A stretch of 64,000 nt of DNA from Croceibacterium_B sp963783195 (GCA_963783195.1 CAWAMV010000003.1:1-64000); one strand, 5' to 3'. Shown: positions 9,205 to 18,321, counted from the first letter of the stretch. Numbers and translations are program-made. Notes: generated by a model from the sequence alone, not told the origin.

Positions 9205-9311
9205 CGCATTCACTCCTTCTGTCCCCGCATCGGGGCCTAGCGAAATTTGGCTGCCGCTGGAAAGGTTTCGCGCCTCGTGGGTTGCAGTCAAAAAAGCAAC
9301 CGGAGTTCGTA

Positions 9312-9755
9312 ATGCGTTTTGCCGTTCTGTTTCCCGTCACTGCCCTGTTCGCCCTGGCCGCCTGCGATTCGGGTGCCGAGGCTCCCGCCGAAAACGAAGT
9401 CGCCCCGGTCCAAGCCGCAACCGCCGAGGCTACCCTGCCGAACGAGATTCCCGCCGCCTTCCAGGGCCGTTTTGGCCTGTCGACCGAAGACTGCACCTCG
9501 ACCGCAGGTGACGCCAAGGGCCTGATGGAGGTGTCGGCCGACCAGTTGAAGTTCTACGAATCCACCGGCAAGCTCGACGACATCACCGCCGCGACCGACG
9601 CCCGGGTCGAAGGAGCCTTCTCGTTCACCGGCGAAGGGATGGATTGGGCCCGCAAGGAAGTGCTCGACCTGCGCGAAGACGGCAAGGTTCTCGTGCGCCG
9701 CGAATTCGGCGAGGGCGCGACACACAAGCCGTTTGCCTATACACGGTGCGAATGA
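9312..9755 (+). CDS. Small lipoprotein of unknown function
   Basis: A 147-residue protein with a lipoprotein signal: MRFAVLFPVTALFALAAC, with the lipobox ALAAC. A proline/alanine/glutamate-rich spacer follows and then a compact domain with two further cysteines (EDCTST and the C-terminal TRCE). The ATG at 9312 is preceded by CGGAG. Its last codons overlap the start of the RidA gene (ATGA), so it is the first gene of a three-gene unit. I do not recognise the domain. Confidence 0.8.
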   Translation: MRFAVLFPVTALFALAACDSGAEAPAENEVAPVQAATAEATLPNEIPAAFQGRFGLSTEDCTSTAGDAKGLMEVSADQLKFYESTGKLDDITAATDARVEGAFSFTGEGMDWARKEVLDLREDGKVLVRREFGEGATHKPFAYTRCE

Positions 9756-10141
9756 CCGCACGCACACGTATCCCGCCCCTCTCCCCGTTCGAGGAACAGG
9801 CCGGCTTCACCCGCGCCCTGCGCACCGGTAACCGCATCGTTTGCGCCGGCACTGTCGGGGTGGAGGAAGACGGCTCCGTCTCGCCCGACGCCGGCAAGCA
9901 GGCCGACCGCTGCTTCGCGATGATCCGCGGATATATCGAGGAACTGGGCGGGCGGATGGACGATGTCGTGCGCGTGCGCATGTTCGCCACCGACATCAAG
10001 GATGCCGACGCGATCACGGCGGCGTTCACGCGCGCGCTCGGCCACGTGCGCCCGACGGGAACCCTCGTGGCGGTTGCCGCGCTCTATCATCCGAGCTGGA
10101 AGGTCGAGATCGAGGCCGAGGCCGTAGTGGGAGACGATTGA
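9752..10141 (+). CDS. RidA/YjgF-family protein
   Basis: This 129-residue protein has the RidA fold signature: an early G-N-R-I-V-C-A-G-T strand, the QADRCFAMIRGYIEELGG helix, and a late RPTGTLVAVAALYHPSWKVEIEAEAV segment. Canonical RidA proteins hydrolyse reactive enamine/imine intermediates using an arginine near residue 105 (RPTGT here). It overlaps the previous lipoprotein stop by ATGA and the next gene by TGATG. Subfamily and substrate are not resolved. Confidence 0.88.
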   Translation: MTARTRIPPLSPFEEQAGFTRALRTGNRIVCAGTVGVEEDGSVSPDAGKQADRCFAMIRGYIEELGGRMDDVVRVRMFATDIKDADAITAAFTRALGHVRPTGTLVAVAALYHPSWKVEIEAEAVVGDD

Positions 10142-10419
10142 TGAGGCGCATGATTGCTTCTGTCGTACTGATGGCGCTGTCCGCCTGCTCGACGACGGGT
10201 GACTGGGGAGCGGGGGGATCGTGCCGCGAGGAGCCGGCCAGCCGCTTCGTCGGCCAGAAGGCCACCGGGGAACTCGGCTGGAAGATCCAGGCCGCGACCG
10301 GCGCCCGCACCCTGCGCTGGGTTCCGCCGCGCTCCGCAGTCACGATGGATTTCCGCCCGGACCGAGTGACGGTCGGCTACGACGACGACATGACCATTAC
10401 GTCCGCCAAGTGCGGCTGA
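10141..10419 (+). CDS. Peptidase-inhibitor I78-like lipoprotein
   Basis: A 92-residue lipoprotein (signal ends LMALSAC). The mature part has the hallmarks of the I78 inhibitor family: an N-terminal Cys, FVGQKATGELG, RTLRWVPPRSAVTMDFRPDRVTVGYDD, and a final KCG, with the two cysteines probably disulfide-bonded. Family members inhibit serine peptidases such as subtilisin. The start overlaps the RidA stop (TGATG). Confidence 0.82.
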   Translation: MRRMIASVVLMALSACSTTGDWGAGGSCREEPASRFVGQKATGELGWKIQAATGARTLRWVPPRSAVTMDFRPDRVTVGYDDDMTITSAKCG

Positions 10420-10471
10420 GGCGGTTGCAACTGCAACCGGATCGCGCCATGGGCCCCGAAACGAGGATTCC

Positions 10472-11617
10472 ATGACCGGACAGTTCCAGCTCAACGACGA
10501 CCAGCTCGCCATTCAGGAGATGGCGCGCCGCTTCACCGCCGACGAGATCACCCCCAACGCCCCCGAGTGGGACGAGAAGCACATTTTCCCCCGTGCCACG
10601 ATCCGCAAGGCGGCCGAACTCGGCTTTGCATCGATCTACGTCAGCGAGCAATCGGGCGGCATTGGCCTCGGCCGGCTGGAGGCGGCGTTGATCATGGAGG
10701 CGATGGCCTACGGCTGCCCCTCGACCAGCGCCTTCATCTCGATCCACAACATGGCCAGCTGGATGATCGACCGTTTCGGTTCGCAGGCGGTGAAGGACAA
10801 GTACCTGCCGAGCCTCATCGGCATGGAGCGGATCGCCAGCTACTGCCTGACCGAACCGTCGAGCGGGTCCGATGCCGCGGCGCTCAAGACCAAAGCGACC
10901 CGCGAGGGCGATGAATTCGTCGTCAGCGGAACGAAGCAGTTCATCTCCGGCGGCGGCGAGAACGAGATTTACGTCACCATGGTCCGCACCGGCGAGGAGG
11001 GGCCGAAGGGCATCTCGTGCCTGGTGATCGAAAAGGACATGCCCGGCGTCAGCTTCGGCGCGCAGGAGAAGAAGCTCGGCTGGCACTCCCAACCGACCGC
11101 CGCGCTCAACCTCGACAACGTGCGTGTCCCGGCGGAAAACATGGTCGGCGCAGAGGGCGAAGGCTTCCGCATCGCCATGTCGGGGCTCGATGGCGGGCGG
11201 CTCAACATCGGCGCCTGCTCGCTCGGCGGGGCGCAGCGCTGCCTCGACGAAGCCGTGCGCTACACAAAGGAACGCCAGCAATTCGGCCAGCCGATCGCCG
11301 ACTTCCAGAACACCCAGTTCACTCTCGCCGACATGGCGACCGACCTCGAGGCGGCGCGGGCGCTGCTCTATCTCGCGGCGGCAAAGGTGAGCGACAACGC
11401 CCCCGACAAGACCCGCTTTGCCGCCATGGCCAAGCGCCTCGCCACCGACAGCGGCAGCGCCGTGGTGGACCGCGCACTGCAGCTCCACGGCGGCTACGGC
11501 TACCTGCAGGACTATCCGATCGAGCGCTTCTGGCGCGACCTGCGCGTGCACTCGATCCTCGAAGGGACAAACCAGATCATGCGCATGATCGTCGGCCGGG
11601 ACCTGCTGCGGCAATGA
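10472..11617 (+). CDS. Acyl-CoA dehydrogenase, isobutyryl-CoA dehydrogenase type
   Basis: This 381-residue FAD enzyme has the acyl-CoA dehydrogenase fold with YCLTEPSSGSDAAALKT in the middle domain and the catalytic glutamate E364 in ILEGTNQIM. The N-terminal LNDDQLAIQEMARRF and the SIHNMASWMID segment resemble ACAD8 (isobutyryl-CoA dehydrogenase of valine degradation). The next gene encodes a 3-hydroxyisobutyryl-CoA hydrolase, which supports a valine catabolic pair. The stop overlaps the next start by ATGA. GAGG precedes the ATG. Confidence 0.9.
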   Translation: MTGQFQLNDDQLAIQEMARRFTADEITPNAPEWDEKHIFPRATIRKAAELGFASIYVSEQSGGIGLGRLEAALIMEAMAYGCPSTSAFISIHNMASWMIDRFGSQAVKDKYLPSLIGMERIASYCLTEPSSGSDAAALKTKATREGDEFVVSGTKQFISGGGENEIYVTMVRTGEEGPKGISCLVIEKDMPGVSFGAQEKKLGWHSQPTAALNLDNVRVPAENMVGAEGEGFRIAMSGLDGGRLNIGACSLGGAQRCLDEAVRYTKERQQFGQPIADFQNTQFTLADMATDLEAARALLYLAAAKVSDNAPDKTRFAAMAKRLATDSGSAVVDRALQLHGGYGYLQDYPIERFWRDLRVHSILEGTNQIMRMIVGRDLLRQ

Positions 11618-12685
11618 GCCCCGAACAAGCCCACGAAGACCGGGAGGTCCATCTCCACGTTCACGGCGCGATCGGGCATATCTCACTGAACCGCCCCAGG
11701 GCCCTCCACGCGCTGACCCAGGGCATGTGCGAGGCGATGAGCGCGAAGCTGCTCGCCTGGCGCGACGATCCGGCGGTCGAGGCGGTGATCCTCGACCATG
11801 CCGAGGGACGCGGCTTCTGCGCCGGCGGCGACGTGCAGCTCGTCCGGCGATCCGCGCTGGAAGACGGCGGCGCGGCAGGACGCGCGTTCTTCCACGCCGA
11901 ATACCGCCTCAACCACCTGATGTTCACCTATCCCAAGCCGATCGTGGCCTTCATGGACGGGGTGACAATGGGCGGCGGCGTCGGGATTTCCCAGCCCGCG
12001 CGCTTCCGCGTGGCGACCGAGAATACCCTGTTCGCCATGCCCGAAGGCGCCATAGGCCTGTTCCCCGACGTCGGCGCGGGCTGGTATCTTCCGCGGCTCA
12101 AGGGCCGGACCGGCGTTTTTCTCGCGCTGACCGGCGCGCGGTTCGACGGGGCGGAATGCCACTGGGCCGGCCTTGCCACGCACTACCTGTCGAGCGAGAG
12201 CCTCGCAGAGGCCAAGGCACGGATCATCGCCGAGCCGGGTGCGATCGAGGCGATCCTCGCAGATCTTTCCGCCGAGCCCCCCACCCCGCGGGTCGTGGTC
12301 AACGAAGAAGCCATCGGCCGCCTGTTCGCCTCCGACGACCTGGAGATCGATTATCCAGGCGCTGCACGAGGACGAGAGCGACTGGGCGGCGAAGGAACTC
12401 AAAGCGGTTCGCGCCAAGTGTCCGACGACATCCAAGGTCGCGCTGCGCCAATTCGCCGAAGGGGCCAACCGCCAGCACTTCGCCGACGAGATGGCAGCCG
12501 AATACCGCATCGCCGCGCGGATGATGCTGCGGGCCGACTTCGTCGAGGGCGTGCGCGCCGTGCTGGTCGACAAGGACAACGCCCCGCGCTGGGATCCTGC
12601 CGGGCCGGAAGGCGTCACACCGGCCATGCTCGACGGCATTTTCGCCCCGCTGGGCGACGGCGAGGAGTGGACGCCGTTCGCGTGA
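11614..12685 (+). pseudogene. 3-hydroxyisobutyryl-CoA hydrolase, interrupted by a frameshift
   Basis: A crotonase-fold gene whose product would hydrolyse 3-hydroxyisobutyryl-CoA in valine degradation. The first part (11614 to about 12353) has GRGFCAGGDVQ, the GVTMGGGVGIS oxyanion loop, and MPEGAIGLFPDVGAGWYL. Homology to the C-terminal domain (ALHEDESDWAAKELKAVRAK, then SPTS-like CPTTSKVALRQ, and FAPLGDGEEWTPFA) continues in the next reading frame from about 12355 to the stop at 12685. One extra base near 12350-12358 explains this: removing one T restores DDLEIDIQALHEDES and a 356-residue protein of normal length. Without correction the first frame reads on into nonsense to 12699. It is either a real lesion or a base-calling error. 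Confidence 0.85.
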
Positions 12686-12818
12686 GCGCGGGCGGCTAAA
12701 GAATTTCTCCGCGCAACGAGCGCTTGCGGTGGTGCGGCGCACACGGCAATCCTGTGCGCCATGCTGGGGCTCGCCACTCTCCGTCCCGCCTGCTCGCCGC
12801 GTGGCTGAGCTCAACCTC

Positions 12819-13601
12819 ATGTATTCGCTGGCCGGCGCCTTCGTCGGGTTCCTCGTCGGCCTGACCGGCGTAGGCGGCGGCTCGCTGATGGCGCCGCTGC
12901 TGATCCTGCTGTTCGGCTTCCAGCCCGCGGTCGCGGTGGGCACGGACCTGTGGTTCGCCTCCATCACCAAGACCTTCGGAGGTCTGATCCATCACCGCCT
13001 CGGCTCGGCCGACTGGCGCATCGTGGGGCGGCTCGCGCTGGGAAGCCTGCCCGCCGCGGTTCTGACCGTGCTGTGGCTCGGCTTCTATCACCGCGGACGG
13101 CTCGAATCCGACCTTCTGCTGCTTCTGCTCGGGATGGCCCTGTTGATCACGGCAGGCCTGATGGCGGCCAAGCCAGTGCTGAACCCTTCGCTGCGTAACC
13201 TGCGCGCCAGGCTTGGTCCGCGCATGATCCAGGTCCGCAAGCGCCAGTTCGCCCTGACGATACTGGGCGGGCTGGTGATCGGCGCGCTGGTGACACTGAC
13301 TTCGGTCGGCGCGGGCGCGCTCGTCGCGGTCATGCTGGCCATGCTCTACCCGCTGCGGCTCGACACCAAGACCATCGTCGGGACCGACATCATCCACGCC
13401 GTGCCGCTCACCCTGGTGGCGGCGCTCGGCCATTCGTGGCTCGGCAACGTGGATGTGTGGCTTCTTGTCAGCCTGCTCATCGGCTCGATACCGGGCGTCG
13501 TTCTCGGCTCGGCCCTCAACGGCCGGATCAACGAGAGTCTCGTCCGCTATTCGCTGGTCGCGATGCTCGTCGTCTCGGCGCTCAAGATGATCCTTTCCTG
13601 A
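12819..13601 (+). CDS. TauE/SafE-family membrane transporter
   Basis: This 260-residue polytopic protein has about eight membrane helices arranged as two repeats. Each repeat has a conserved loop: VGLTGVGGGSLMAPLLI and the later VTLTSVGAGALVAVML. The conserved segment VGTDIIHAVPLTLVAALGH lies in the second half. The family exports sulfite, sulfonates or related organosulfur anions; the substrate here is unknown. ATG 12819 gives the first membrane helix at once; a GTG at 12801 would add six residues. It stands alone after the valine genes, with no partner that narrows its role. Confidence 0.85.
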   Translation: MYSLAGAFVGFLVGLTGVGGGSLMAPLLILLFGFQPAVAVGTDLWFASITKTFGGLIHHRLGSADWRIVGRLALGSLPAAVLTVLWLGFYHRGRLESDLLLLLLGMALLITAGLMAAKPVLNPSLRNLRARLGPRMIQVRKRQFALTILGGLVIGALVTLTSVGAGALVAVMLAMLYPLRLDTKTIVGTDIIHAVPLTLVAALGHSWLGNVDVWLLVSLLIGSIPGVVLGSALNGRINESLVRYSLVAMLVVSALKMILS

Positions 13602-13697
13602 TCGACCGATGCCGGCGGCCGGCGCGCCGCCCATGCCGCTGAACCGGGGGTGGCCGGGACAGACGCGGCGCCCTTCTGCCGCCGGGTCGATGCGCCA

Positions 13698-13735
13698 GAA
13701 AAGAAAAGGGGCCGGAGGATTGCTCCCCCGGCCCC
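13698..13735 (-). terminator. Rho-independent terminator of ompA
   Basis: On the minus strand GGGGCCGG (13735-13728) pairs with CCGGCCCC (13715-13708). The stem is followed by TTTTCTTTTCT. It lies 25-60 bp after the ompA stop codon. Confidence 0.85.
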
Positions 13736-13760
13736 GCTTTCCTGTGCGTCGTGAAGTCGC

Positions 13761-14924
13761 TTACGAACCCGAGCCGGGGCCGTAGGTGATTTCCACGCGG
13801 CGGTTCTGCAGCTCGCGCACACCGTCGGCGGTGGGAACGCGCGGCATCGATTCGCCGAACGCCTGGCTGGTGATCGCACTGCCGGGGATGCCCCGACCGG
13901 TGAGATAGCTCTGCACGCTGTCGTTGCGACGTGCGGCCAGGCCCATGTTGTATTCGACCGAACCCGAACGGTCGGTGTGACCGGCGAGCATGATCGGAAC
14001 GTTCGCGCAGTTACCGTACGCAGTGACGGCGCTGTCGAGGATCGTCGCGGCTTCCGGCGTGATGTCCGACTTATCCCAGTCGAAGAACACGATGTACGGA
14101 CCCTTGTTGCACACCGGGGCAGCCACGGGCGGCGGCGGCGGCGGAGGCGGCGGGGGAGGCGGCGGCGGGGGCGGCGGCGGCGGCGGCGGCGGCGGCGGAG
14201 CCACTGCGGTGCCACCGAAGTTCGCGATCACGCTCAGCAGGAACGAGTGCGCCTTCTGGTCGAAGTTGACCGAGCGGCCCGTGTCGTCCGTCATCTTGAA
14301 CTCGTTGGTGTCGATGTACTTGTACTTCGCACCGACTTCGAGCCAGTCGTTCAGCGGCACGCGAATGCCGGCCAGGGCCTGCCAGGCCCACGCGCTGTCG
14401 TGATCGTTGATGAACACTTCCTGCGTCACCGGACCGGTCAGGCCGGCGGGCAACAGGCGGGTCTTCATTTCCGCGCGACCGGCGCCGACACCGGCGTAGA
14501 AGCCAACGCCGTCGTTACCGCCGAAGTCGAGCAGCGCATTGGCCATCGCGGTCAGCAGCTTCTGGCTGCCGCCAATGTTCGGGTAAGTGCCCACGCCGTA
14601 GGTGCCGGCATTGGTCGGGATGCCCGGCGCGCCGGCGACCAGCGAATCCGGATCCCACTGCTTGCGGGCCAGTTCGATCTCGGTGCGGATCATTCCCCAG
14701 TCGTAACCGAGCACGCCGCCGAATTCGGTGCCGCGATCGTTATCGACCGACGCCGCGTTCACGGCCGTCTGGATGTCGATATCGGTGTCCTTGGGGAAAA
14801 CGAAGCCCACGTCGGCGCCGAAATAGCCTTCGCCGTCACGCGCCTGGGCTGGGGCGGCAAGAGCGCACGCCGCGACCGAAAGGCCGAGCGCCATCTTGCG
14901 CATGTTGGAAAGTCCAAAACTCAT
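13761..14924 (-). CDS. ompA: OmpA-family outer-membrane protein with polyproline linker
   Basis: This 387-residue precursor has a signal peptide (MRKMALGLSVAACALAAPAQA, starting at residue 8), an N-terminal eight-stranded barrel domain (about 30-240), a run of exactly 24 prolines, and a C-terminal OmpA peptidoglycan-binding domain (FFDWDKSDITPEAA, AGHTDRSGSVEYNMGLAARR, and NRRVEI at the end). It should tether the outer membrane to peptidoglycan. The ATG at 14924 is preceded by GAGGGAA about 8 bases upstream. A strong terminator follows. In-frame sequence upstream to 15143 is not credible coding. Confidence 0.92.
   Translation of the reverse strand: MSFGLSNMRKMALGLSVAACALAAPAQARDGEGYFGADVGFVFPKDTDIDIQTAVNAASVDNDRGTEFGGVLGYDWGMIRTEIELARKQWDPDSLVAGAPGIPTNAGTYGVGTYPNIGGSQKLLTAMANALLDFGGNDGVGFYAGVGAGRAEMKTRLLPAGLTGPVTQEVFINDHDSAWAWQALAGIRVPLNDWLEVGAKYKYIDTNEFKMTDDTGRSVNFDQKAHSFLLSVIANFGGTAVAPPPPPPPPPPPPPPPPPPPPPPPPVAAPVCNKGPYIVFFDWDKSDITPEAATILDSAVTAYGNCANVPIMLAGHTDRSGSVEYNMGLAARRNDSVQSYLTGRGIPGSAITSQAFGESMPRVPTADGVRELQNRRVEITYGPGSGS
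14127..14198 (-). repeat. 24-codon proline (CCN) tract in ompA
   Basis: The coding strand holds 24 consecutive proline codons: mostly CCG with a few CCC and CCT. The plus strand therefore reads as a GGC/CGG trinucleotide tract. It links the barrel to the peptidoglycan domain. Confidence 0.95.
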
Positions 14925-15313
14925 CTTTGCAGTTCCCTCACTACATGGCGTGGCGGTGCACCACGCCGGGATCGGTGTGACCGCTCGCGCGCCGCCACCC
15001 GTGAGGTAGCGAACGCTGCAGCAACAACCCGACGACGTTCTAACCCGCAAATGGTGCCCGGGGCAACGACAGAAAAGTCGAGTGTAGCAAAATTGCCACG
15101 CTTTTTGCCTCGCTGGAGGCCACAATGCAGTGAAAAAGCACACTCACTGCTCGGGTCCGTTGCCTACCCGCGCCATAATGCGGACGCTTCGACGGGCGCT
15201 ATCTGTGAAGATCCGGGGCTGGTTTTTCCTCGCAAAACCGCAAATCCGCGCTCGTCCGGACCGATCGGCCCGCCGGACGGCACCTCGAGGGGAACGGGCG
15301 CTTCGAGACCGCG
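14925..15313. other. Intergenic region upstream of ompA and downstream of ligD
   Basis: This 389-bp stretch separates two minus-strand genes. It should hold the ompA promoter and 5' untranslated leader. I could not identify a convincing -35/-10 pair. No RNA gene, repeat or coding sequence was recognised. Confidence 0.5.
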
Positions 15314-17854
15314 CTAGAGGTCAGGCAGCGCCTGTTCGGCAAAGCCCCAGCCGGCCAGCCCCTTCCCCTTCGAACGGTCGAGCAGGCGCTTGGCATCGTC
15401 GATCGAAAAGGGGTGGGCGTTTTCCATGTCCTTGAGTTCGCCCCAGGCAATCGGCACCGCGACCGGCGCTCCGGCGCGGGCGCGCGCGCTGTACGGCAGC
15501 ACTGCGGTGGCGCCGCGCTGGTTGCGCAGGTAGTCGATGAAGATCTTTCCCTTGCGCTTGGCCTTGCTCATGTTGGCGACGAAGCGGTCGGGCTCGGCCA
15601 TGCTCAGGGCCTCCGCAAAGCGCTTCGAAAAATCCTTGTGCACCTCCCACGAATGACCGCGGGTCAGCGGCACCACCACGTGGACGCCCTTTCCGCCCGA
15701 GAGCATGGCGAAACTGACGAGGCCGATGTCGGCCAGCCGGTCGTGGATGTCCTTGGCCGCCTTCTTCACGTCGCCGAAGTCGAGCCCTTCGTCGGGATCG
15801 AGATCGAAGATCATCCGGTCGGGTTGCTCGACCGCGTCGCTGCGCGATCCCCAGCCGTGAAACTCGATCGTGCCCATCTGCACGCAAGCGAGCAGCCCTG
15901 CGGCATCCTCGACGTAGAGGTAGTCCTCGGTCTGGCCGTTCTTCTCGCGGATCGGAACGTGCTGGACGTGGGGCCCAAACGAGCCACTATCGTGCTTCTG
16001 GAAAAAGCACTTCTTCGCCCGGCCCTGCGGGCAGCGGACCAGGCTGATCGGTCGCTGCGCCGCCCAGGGCAGCATGAGCGAGGCGAGCGCCTGGTAGTAT
16101 TCGGCCAACTGGCCTTTCGTCTGCCCGCTTTCCGGGAAGACCACGCGCTCGGGGCTGCTGATCTTTACTGTTTCAGCCTGTTCGGCGGCCGTATCGAGCG
16201 CTTCATCCGCACGCTCTGGCACGACTTCGTCGGCATCCTTGTCGCTGCGCAGCCCGATATAGCTTCCGTGCCTGACGTTTCCATCGGCGGTGAATTCGGC
16301 GAACGCGATCTCGGCGACCAGCTTGGGGGTGACCCAGGTGACGCCCCTGCTCGATGCCCTGTCGACCTCGGCGGGCGGGGTCTTTCGTTCGAGCCGCTTC
16401 ATCTTGGCGGCCAGATCCTGCAGCGTGTCGGAGTTGAAGCCGGTGCCGACGTTTCCTTTGTATATCAGGTTCTTGCCTTCGTGCTGGGCAAGCAGGAGCG
16501 AGGAGAACGGACGGCCCTTCGCGCTGGATTTCTTCCATCCGATGATGACGAACTCCTGCCGCCGGGTGCACTTCACCTTGACCCACGCCTTGGTTCGCTT
16601 GCCGGAATATTTCGCGTCGATCTTCTTCGAGATGATCCCTTCCTGCCCCGCGGCGCACATCGCGTCGAACAGCTTCTCGCCCGCGCCAATGACATGTTCG
16701 GCGACATGGATCGGAGGCTCGGCGCCGGCGAGCAGGGCCTCCAGCCGCTCCTTCCGCTCGATGTTGGTCAGCTTTGCCAGGTCCTCGCCGTTCAGTTCGA
16801 GCAGGTCGAACGCATGGAAAGCCAGCCGGTCGCTCTCCTTCTGGCTGCCATGGCCGCGCTTCAGAACATCCTGCAGACTGGAGAAGTCCGGATTGCCCGC
16901 CGCATCGTAGGCGACGATCTCGCCGTCGATCAGGCACGCCGGCAGGTCGAGCTCGACGAACCTGGCAACGAGCGGCTGGAACTTGTCGGTCCAGTCCTTG
17001 CCGCTGCGAGTATAAACCTTCACCGCATCGCCCTTGCAGGCGACGAGCGCGCGATAGCCATCGAACTTGATCTCGTGCATCCACGCGTTGCCGGTCGGAA
17101 CCTCGTCGAACAGCGTCGCCAACTGCGGCGAGCGGACCTTCGGCATCGGTGCGTTCTTCTTCGCCCGCGGCTTCTGCGCGCTTTTGCCGCCTACCTTGGC
17201 GTTGCGCTCGGCGGCCTTGGCCATCTCCGCGGCGAAGACCGCGCCCTTCTTCCCCTTGAGCGAATAGGAGCCATCCTCGTCGGCGGCGATTTCGGCCATG
17301 GAGCGACCGGTCAGAACGCTGGTCAGTGCGCGCTGGACCAACGGGTCTCCTTCCTCGGCAAACTTGTCGTTGAGCTTGCGCAGAAGCCAGTTCTCCCGCT
17401 TTTCTCCCGGCTTTTTCTTCAGCCTTATCAACAGCCACTCGCCCTTCATCCGCTCGCCGTCGAGCGTGAAGTGGAGATGGCCCTTATCAATGTCCTTCCA
17501 GCTCTTCCCTTCCACCGGTGCCCAGCTGCCGCGATCCCACAGCATGACCGTGCCGCCGCCATATTCCTCTTCCGGGATGATCCCCTCGAAATCGGCATAG
17601 GCCATCGGATGATCTTCCGTCCGCACGGCGAGGCGCTTGATCTCGGGATCGGGGCTCGGTCCCTTGGTCACCGCCCATGACTTGAGCACGCCATCGGCCT
17701 CCAACCGGAAATCCCAATGCAGGCGCGTAGCTTCGTGCTTCTGGACGATGAACCGATTGCCGCCATTCGAGCTTGCACGCTTTCCCGCCGGTTCAGCGGT
17801 CTTCTTGAAGTCGCGCTTGCGGTTGTATTCGGCCAGGGGATCGTTTCGACTCAT
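15314..17854 (-). CDS. ligD: Multifunctional DNA ligase D (NHEJ)
   Basis: An 846-residue non-homologous end-joining enzyme with three domains. N-terminal 3'-phosphoesterase, about 30-190 (NRFIVQKHEATRLHWDFRLE, with the histidines and HWDFRLE motif). ATP-dependent ligase, about 255-540 (EIKFDGYR contains the adenylated lysine). C-terminal primase-like polymerase, about 575-840 (IFDLDPDEGLDFGD supplies catalytic aspartates; SGGKGVHVVVPL follows). The order PE-Lig-Pol is the one seen in Pseudomonas and many alphaproteobacteria. ATG 17854 overlaps the stop of the preceding MgtC-type gene (ATGA). It works with Ku, encoded two genes upstream, to repair double-strand breaks. Confidence 0.95.
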   Translation of the reverse strand: MSRNDPLAEYNRKRDFKKTAEPAGKRASSNGGNRFIVQKHEATRLHWDFRLEADGVLKSWAVTKGPSPDPEIKRLAVRTEDHPMAYADFEGIIPEEEYGGGTVMLWDRGSWAPVEGKSWKDIDKGHLHFTLDGERMKGEWLLIRLKKKPGEKRENWLLRKLNDKFAEEGDPLVQRALTSVLTGRSMAEIAADEDGSYSLKGKKGAVFAAEMAKAAERNAKVGGKSAQKPRAKKNAPMPKVRSPQLATLFDEVPTGNAWMHEIKFDGYRALVACKGDAVKVYTRSGKDWTDKFQPLVARFVELDLPACLIDGEIVAYDAAGNPDFSSLQDVLKRGHGSQKESDRLAFHAFDLLELNGEDLAKLTNIERKERLEALLAGAEPPIHVAEHVIGAGEKLFDAMCAAGQEGIISKKIDAKYSGKRTKAWVKVKCTRRQEFVIIGWKKSSAKGRPFSSLLLAQHEGKNLIYKGNVGTGFNSDTLQDLAAKMKRLERKTPPAEVDRASSRGVTWVTPKLVAEIAFAEFTADGNVRHGSYIGLRSDKDADEVVPERADEALDTAAEQAETVKISSPERVVFPESGQTKGQLAEYYQALASLMLPWAAQRPISLVRCPQGRAKKCFFQKHDSGSFGPHVQHVPIREKNGQTEDYLYVEDAAGLLACVQMGTIEFHGWGSRSDAVEQPDRMIFDLDPDEGLDFGDVKKAAKDIHDRLADIGLVSFAMLSGGKGVHVVVPLTRGHSWEVHKDFSKRFAEALSMAEPDRFVANMSKAKRKGKIFIDYLRNQRGATAVLPYSARARAGAPVAVPIAWGELKDMENAHPFSIDDAKRLLDRSKGKGLAGWGFAEQALPDL

Positions 17855-18321
17855 GTTGTGAAGTCCTTGTCTGGAAAGAACTTGCGCTCGACGGCGTGCA
17901 GAACGGTAAGAAGCAACAGCGAGATGACCGCGGCGACCGCGACCAGCGGCCACTGTCCGGCGCCGCAGGCAATTCCGACGACTGCTGCGAGCCACAGGTG
18001 GGCGGCGGTAGTCAGGTTCTTCACTTCGCCCTTGCTGAACACGATCAGCCCTGCCCCCAGGATCCCGACGAACGCGCCGGTCGCCTCGAAGATGCGCAAG
18101 GGATCCATCCGCGTGCCGTTCATTTCCAGGCGAAGCGAGATGATGGAGATCGTCATTGCCGCTGAGGCAAAGCAGATGATCCCGTGCGTGCGCAGGCCAG
18201 CTGCGTATCCCCGGATCTCCCGGTCGAGTCCCAGCAGCAAGCCAAGGATGGCGGCCATACCAAGACGCGATACGAGATCGAAGTCCATCCAGTGCACCAA
18301 CGCGGGATCGTTAAGCGGCAT
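17851..18321 (-). CDS. MgtC/SapB-family membrane protein inside the Ku-LigD operon
   Basis: A 156-residue membrane protein with about four to five helices and the MgtC signature: LGLLLGLDREIRG then A-G-L-R-THGIICFASA, and GAFVGILGAGLIV. MgtC/SapB proteins are linked to magnesium limitation and virulence, though their activity is not settled. It starts at 18321, overlapping the Ku stop as TGATG, and its stop overlaps the ligD start as ATGA, so all three should be cotranslated. No link between this family and end joining is known to me; the placement is odd. Confidence 0.88.
   Translation of the reverse strand: MPLNDPALVHWMDFDLVSRLGMAAILGLLLGLDREIRGYAAGLRTHGIICFASAAMTISIISLRLEMNGTRMDPLRIFEATGAFVGILGAGLIVFSKGEVKNLTTAAHLWLAAVVGIACGAGQWPLVAVAAVISLLLLTVLHAVERKFFPDKDFTT

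Noticed and set aside
11017..12699. 560-codon frame across two acyl-CoA genes
   Set aside because: Its first third is out of frame with the dehydrogenase and its last part is the shifted end of the hydrolase gene. Only the middle section is real protein.
14127..14198. Trinucleotide tract considered as a CRISPR or mobile repeat
   Set aside because: It is uninterrupted, has no spacers, and codes for a proline linker.
13990..14403. Glycine-run open frame on the plus strand
   Set aside because: It is the antisense of the ompA proline tract (GGC/CGG repeats).
15413..17680. 755-codon open frame on the plus strand
   Set aside because: It is the shadow of ligD, which has all three catalytic domains in the opposite direction.
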